IMG/VR virus record: IMGVR_UViG_3300006868_000090
Coordinates: 1 to 26,311 of that record
Reading direction: 5' to 3' (one strand)
Origin: a virus
Length of the DNA stretch: 26,311 bases
Within the stretch, counting starts at the first letter, position 1; each line of letters begins with the position of its first letter. Below, in pieces: positions 25,121-26,311 of this stretch. Made by a program: the position numbers and the translations under genes. Under the pieces are notes generated by a model. That model searched no databases and had not been told where the DNA came from. It saw only the letters and a program-made list of their open reading frames with translations.

Positions 25121-25886
25121 AAATTTAGATTGTCTAGACTACCTCAAGACTCTTGAGGATGATAGTGTGGATCTGGTAGTCACAGATCCACCGTATTTCA
25201 TTGGATTTGATGGTGGTAAGGGATGGGATTCTCAGTGGAACAGTGAGCATGAGTATCTTGATTGGTGTGGACAGTGGACGGCAGAGTGTGTCCGTGTTCT
25301 AAAACCCAATCGTATGTTCATTGTGTGGGGTACACTCAAGACGGAGACATTCCTGCGCTACAAACTACAGACCACAGATAATCATGCTGTGCTCACACCA
25401 CAGAATGAGATCATCTGGTCATACAACTGGGGTGGACGTGCTAAGACTAACTTTGCTCGCAAACATGAGTATGCGTGGTGTTGGTCTAAAGGCGCGGAAT
25501 TTCTGTTCAATGATGCGGAAATTCGTGTGGAACGTAAGGTGAAGAAGAATCTACGCACTGGTCAAGACTACACTCAGGGCACTATTCCCACCTGTATTTG
25601 GGAGAAGAACAACCACACCACGTCTAAAGATTACTGTGGTTGGCATCCTACCACCAAGAATCTTGAGGTGATGGAACGTATTGTCCGCGCATATACCAAT
25701 CCTGGTGATACTGTGCTGGACATCTTTATGGGTTCTGGTTCTACTGCTATCGCAGCAAAACGTGCTGGTCGCAATTATATTGGTTGCGAACGCGATACAG
25801 AGTATTATGCCAAGAGCATCGAGCGCATCGGGCAACTGGGTGTGACAGCTGTCAAACCGCCCACTCACCATCCCCTGTTCCCCTGA
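25113..25886 (+). CDS. Beta-class DNA methyltransferase (N6-adenine or N4-cytosine), 257 aa
   Basis: DPPY (25-28) lies near the N-terminus and the SAM-binding motif DIFMGSGST (203-211), with ACID-type NYIGCE after it, near the C-terminus. This motif IV-before-motif I order is the beta class. HPTTKNLEVMERI is the usual motif X-like segment before motif I, and the target-recognition part lies in between. The enzyme transfers a methyl group from SAM to adenine N6 or cytosine N4 in DNA. It overlaps the preceding nuclease-like gene by eight bases. In cyanophages such enzymes may protect phage DNA from host restriction. Specificity cannot be predicted here. Confidence 0.9.
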   Translation: MIENLDCLDYLKTLEDDSVDLVVTDPPYFIGFDGGKGWDSQWNSEHEYLDWCGQWTAECVRVLKPNRMFIVWGTLKTETFLRYKLQTTDNHAVLTPQNEIIWSYNWGGRAKTNFARKHEYAWCWSKGAEFLFNDAEIRVERKVKKNLRTGQDYTQGTIPTCIWEKNNHTTSKDYCGWHPTTKNLEVMERIVRAYTNPGDTVLDIFMGSGSTAIAAKRAGRNYIGCERDTEYYAKSIERIGQLGVTAVKPPTHHPLFP

Positions 25887-25893
25887 TGCCGTG

Positions 25894-25911
25894 TATGATT
25901 ACAAGGTAATC
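25894..25911 (+). promoter_or_regulatory. Candidate -10 (TATGAT) with overlapping inverted repeat
   Basis: TATGAT (25894-25899) lies 23 bases before ATG 25923 in the 36-base gap after the methyltransferase. GATTAC-AAG-GTAATC (25897-25911) is a perfect inverted repeat over its 3' end, with the same 6-3-6 geometry as 24556-24570. No convincing -35 is seen. Confidence 0.4.
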
Positions 25912-25922
25912 GAGAGACACCC

Positions 25923-26165
25923 ATGCAACTCCAAACCTCTGCCACCCAGATCGACTTTTTCCCCTGTGCTGGTGGCAAGCGTTTCGTCAAGCGTGTGATC
26001 TGGCACCCCACTGAAGAGATCTCCCAGGAGATGACTTCTTTCAGCACCTGTGTCAAGTCTGACGCTCTCTACGACATCCGTAACTACCTTGCTAACGGCG
26101 CTGAGGTCACTGACTTCAACACTGAAGCGTACCAAGGTTCTGATTACTCCCCCGTGTATTGCTGA
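25923..26165 (+). CDS. Hypothetical phage protein, 80 aa
   Basis: The GC-richer sequence encodes a small protein with a beta-like N-terminal half (TQIDFFPCAGGKRFVKRVIWHP) and a helix (VKSDALYDIRNYLANGAEV). I do not recognise a family. A predicted promoter precedes it, and its TGA overlaps the start of the last gene. Function unknown. Confidence 0.6.
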   Translation: MQLQTSATQIDFFPCAGGKRFVKRVIWHPTEEISQEMTSFSTCVKSDALYDIRNYLANGAEVTDFNTEAYQGSDYSPVYC

Positions 26166-26311
26166 TGATAGAATTTCCACACACTCCTCCTGAAGGATAT
26201 TCATATGAATTTGACGATTTCAAGCGTGGTATTATTCGTATTTGGTGCGTTAATCATTACGAATTCAGCTATACCTCCAAGCAAGTCAAATCCGTATGGG
26301 GATTTTATAAA
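26165..26311 (+). CDS. Partial hypothetical gene at the window end
   Basis: ATG 26165 overlaps the preceding stop (TGATG), and the frame stays open for 49 codons to the edge of the window. The visible sequence (MIEFPHTPPEGYSYEF...VWGFYK) is aromatic and beta-like and looks like a small conserved phage protein. The end lies outside the window, so length and family are unknown. Confidence 0.55.
   Translation, partial: MIEFPHTPPEGYSYEFDDFKRGIIRIWCVNHYEFSYTSKQVKSVWGFYK

Noticed and set aside
25843-25854. Perfect palindrome TGACAGCTGTCA
   Set aside because: It lies inside the methyltransferase coding sequence, 40 bases from the nearest -10 candidate; a chance 12-mer or a binding site cannot be told apart.
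1-26311. tRNA genes, CRISPR arrays, insertion sequences, integrase or attachment sites
   Set aside because: I looked for CCA-ended cloverleaf patterns, regularly spaced direct repeats and terminal inverted repeats and found none convincing; nearly all bases are in protein-coding genes.

Overview
The window looks like part of the genome of a T4-like marine cyanophage (a myovirus of Synechococcus or Prochlorococcus). This rests on recognised families and general phage logic, not a database search. All genes lie on the + strand and are packed head to tail, often overlapping by 1-14 bases. A giant tail-fibre-like protein leads into several tail-collar proteins, then a run of 2-oxoglutarate/Fe(II) oxygenases, then small phage-type hypothetical genes, a helicase and a DNA methyltransferase. 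I see no tRNA, rRNA, insertion sequence, CRISPR array or integrase.

Layout. (1) 3-9329: the 3' end (3,108 codons) of a giant virion structural protein that begins upstream of the window. (2) 9378-16818: five structural genes. Three carry phage tail-collar domains (408, 285 and 421 aa). Two are adjacent paralogues (681 and 679 aa) built from arrays of Ig-like beta-sandwich repeats. (3) 16827-22187: a compact operon with five different 2OG-Fe(II) oxygenases, a probable fibre-assembly chaperone and three unrecognised proteins, ended by a strong hairpin terminator at 22201-22221. (4) 22257-26311: a more GC-rich, non-structural region with a superfamily-2 helicase, four small genes, a second terminator, a possible PD-(D/E)XK nuclease overlapping a beta-class DNA methyltransferase, and two small genes, the last cut by the window edge.

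How the parts may work together. The first half encodes the distal, host-contacting parts of the virion. Each collar protein has exactly two HxH motifs, as in metal-binding T4 fibre tips. The chaperone-like protein probably helps the fibres fold or trimerise. The oxygenases sit immediately downstream and may hydroxylate virion or host proteins; that is inference. The last part looks like early or middle genes with their own promoters. There, hairpins coincide with promoter elements: at 24526-24570 the terminator loop reads TTGACG, a near-perfect -35 box 17 bases from a -10-like element.

Most interesting points: the oxygenase cluster; an Ig-like repeat whose last strand appears to be split off by an in-frame TGA and placed at the start of the next gene; the nuclease-like/methyltransferase pair; and promoters whose -35 box sits in a hairpin loop.
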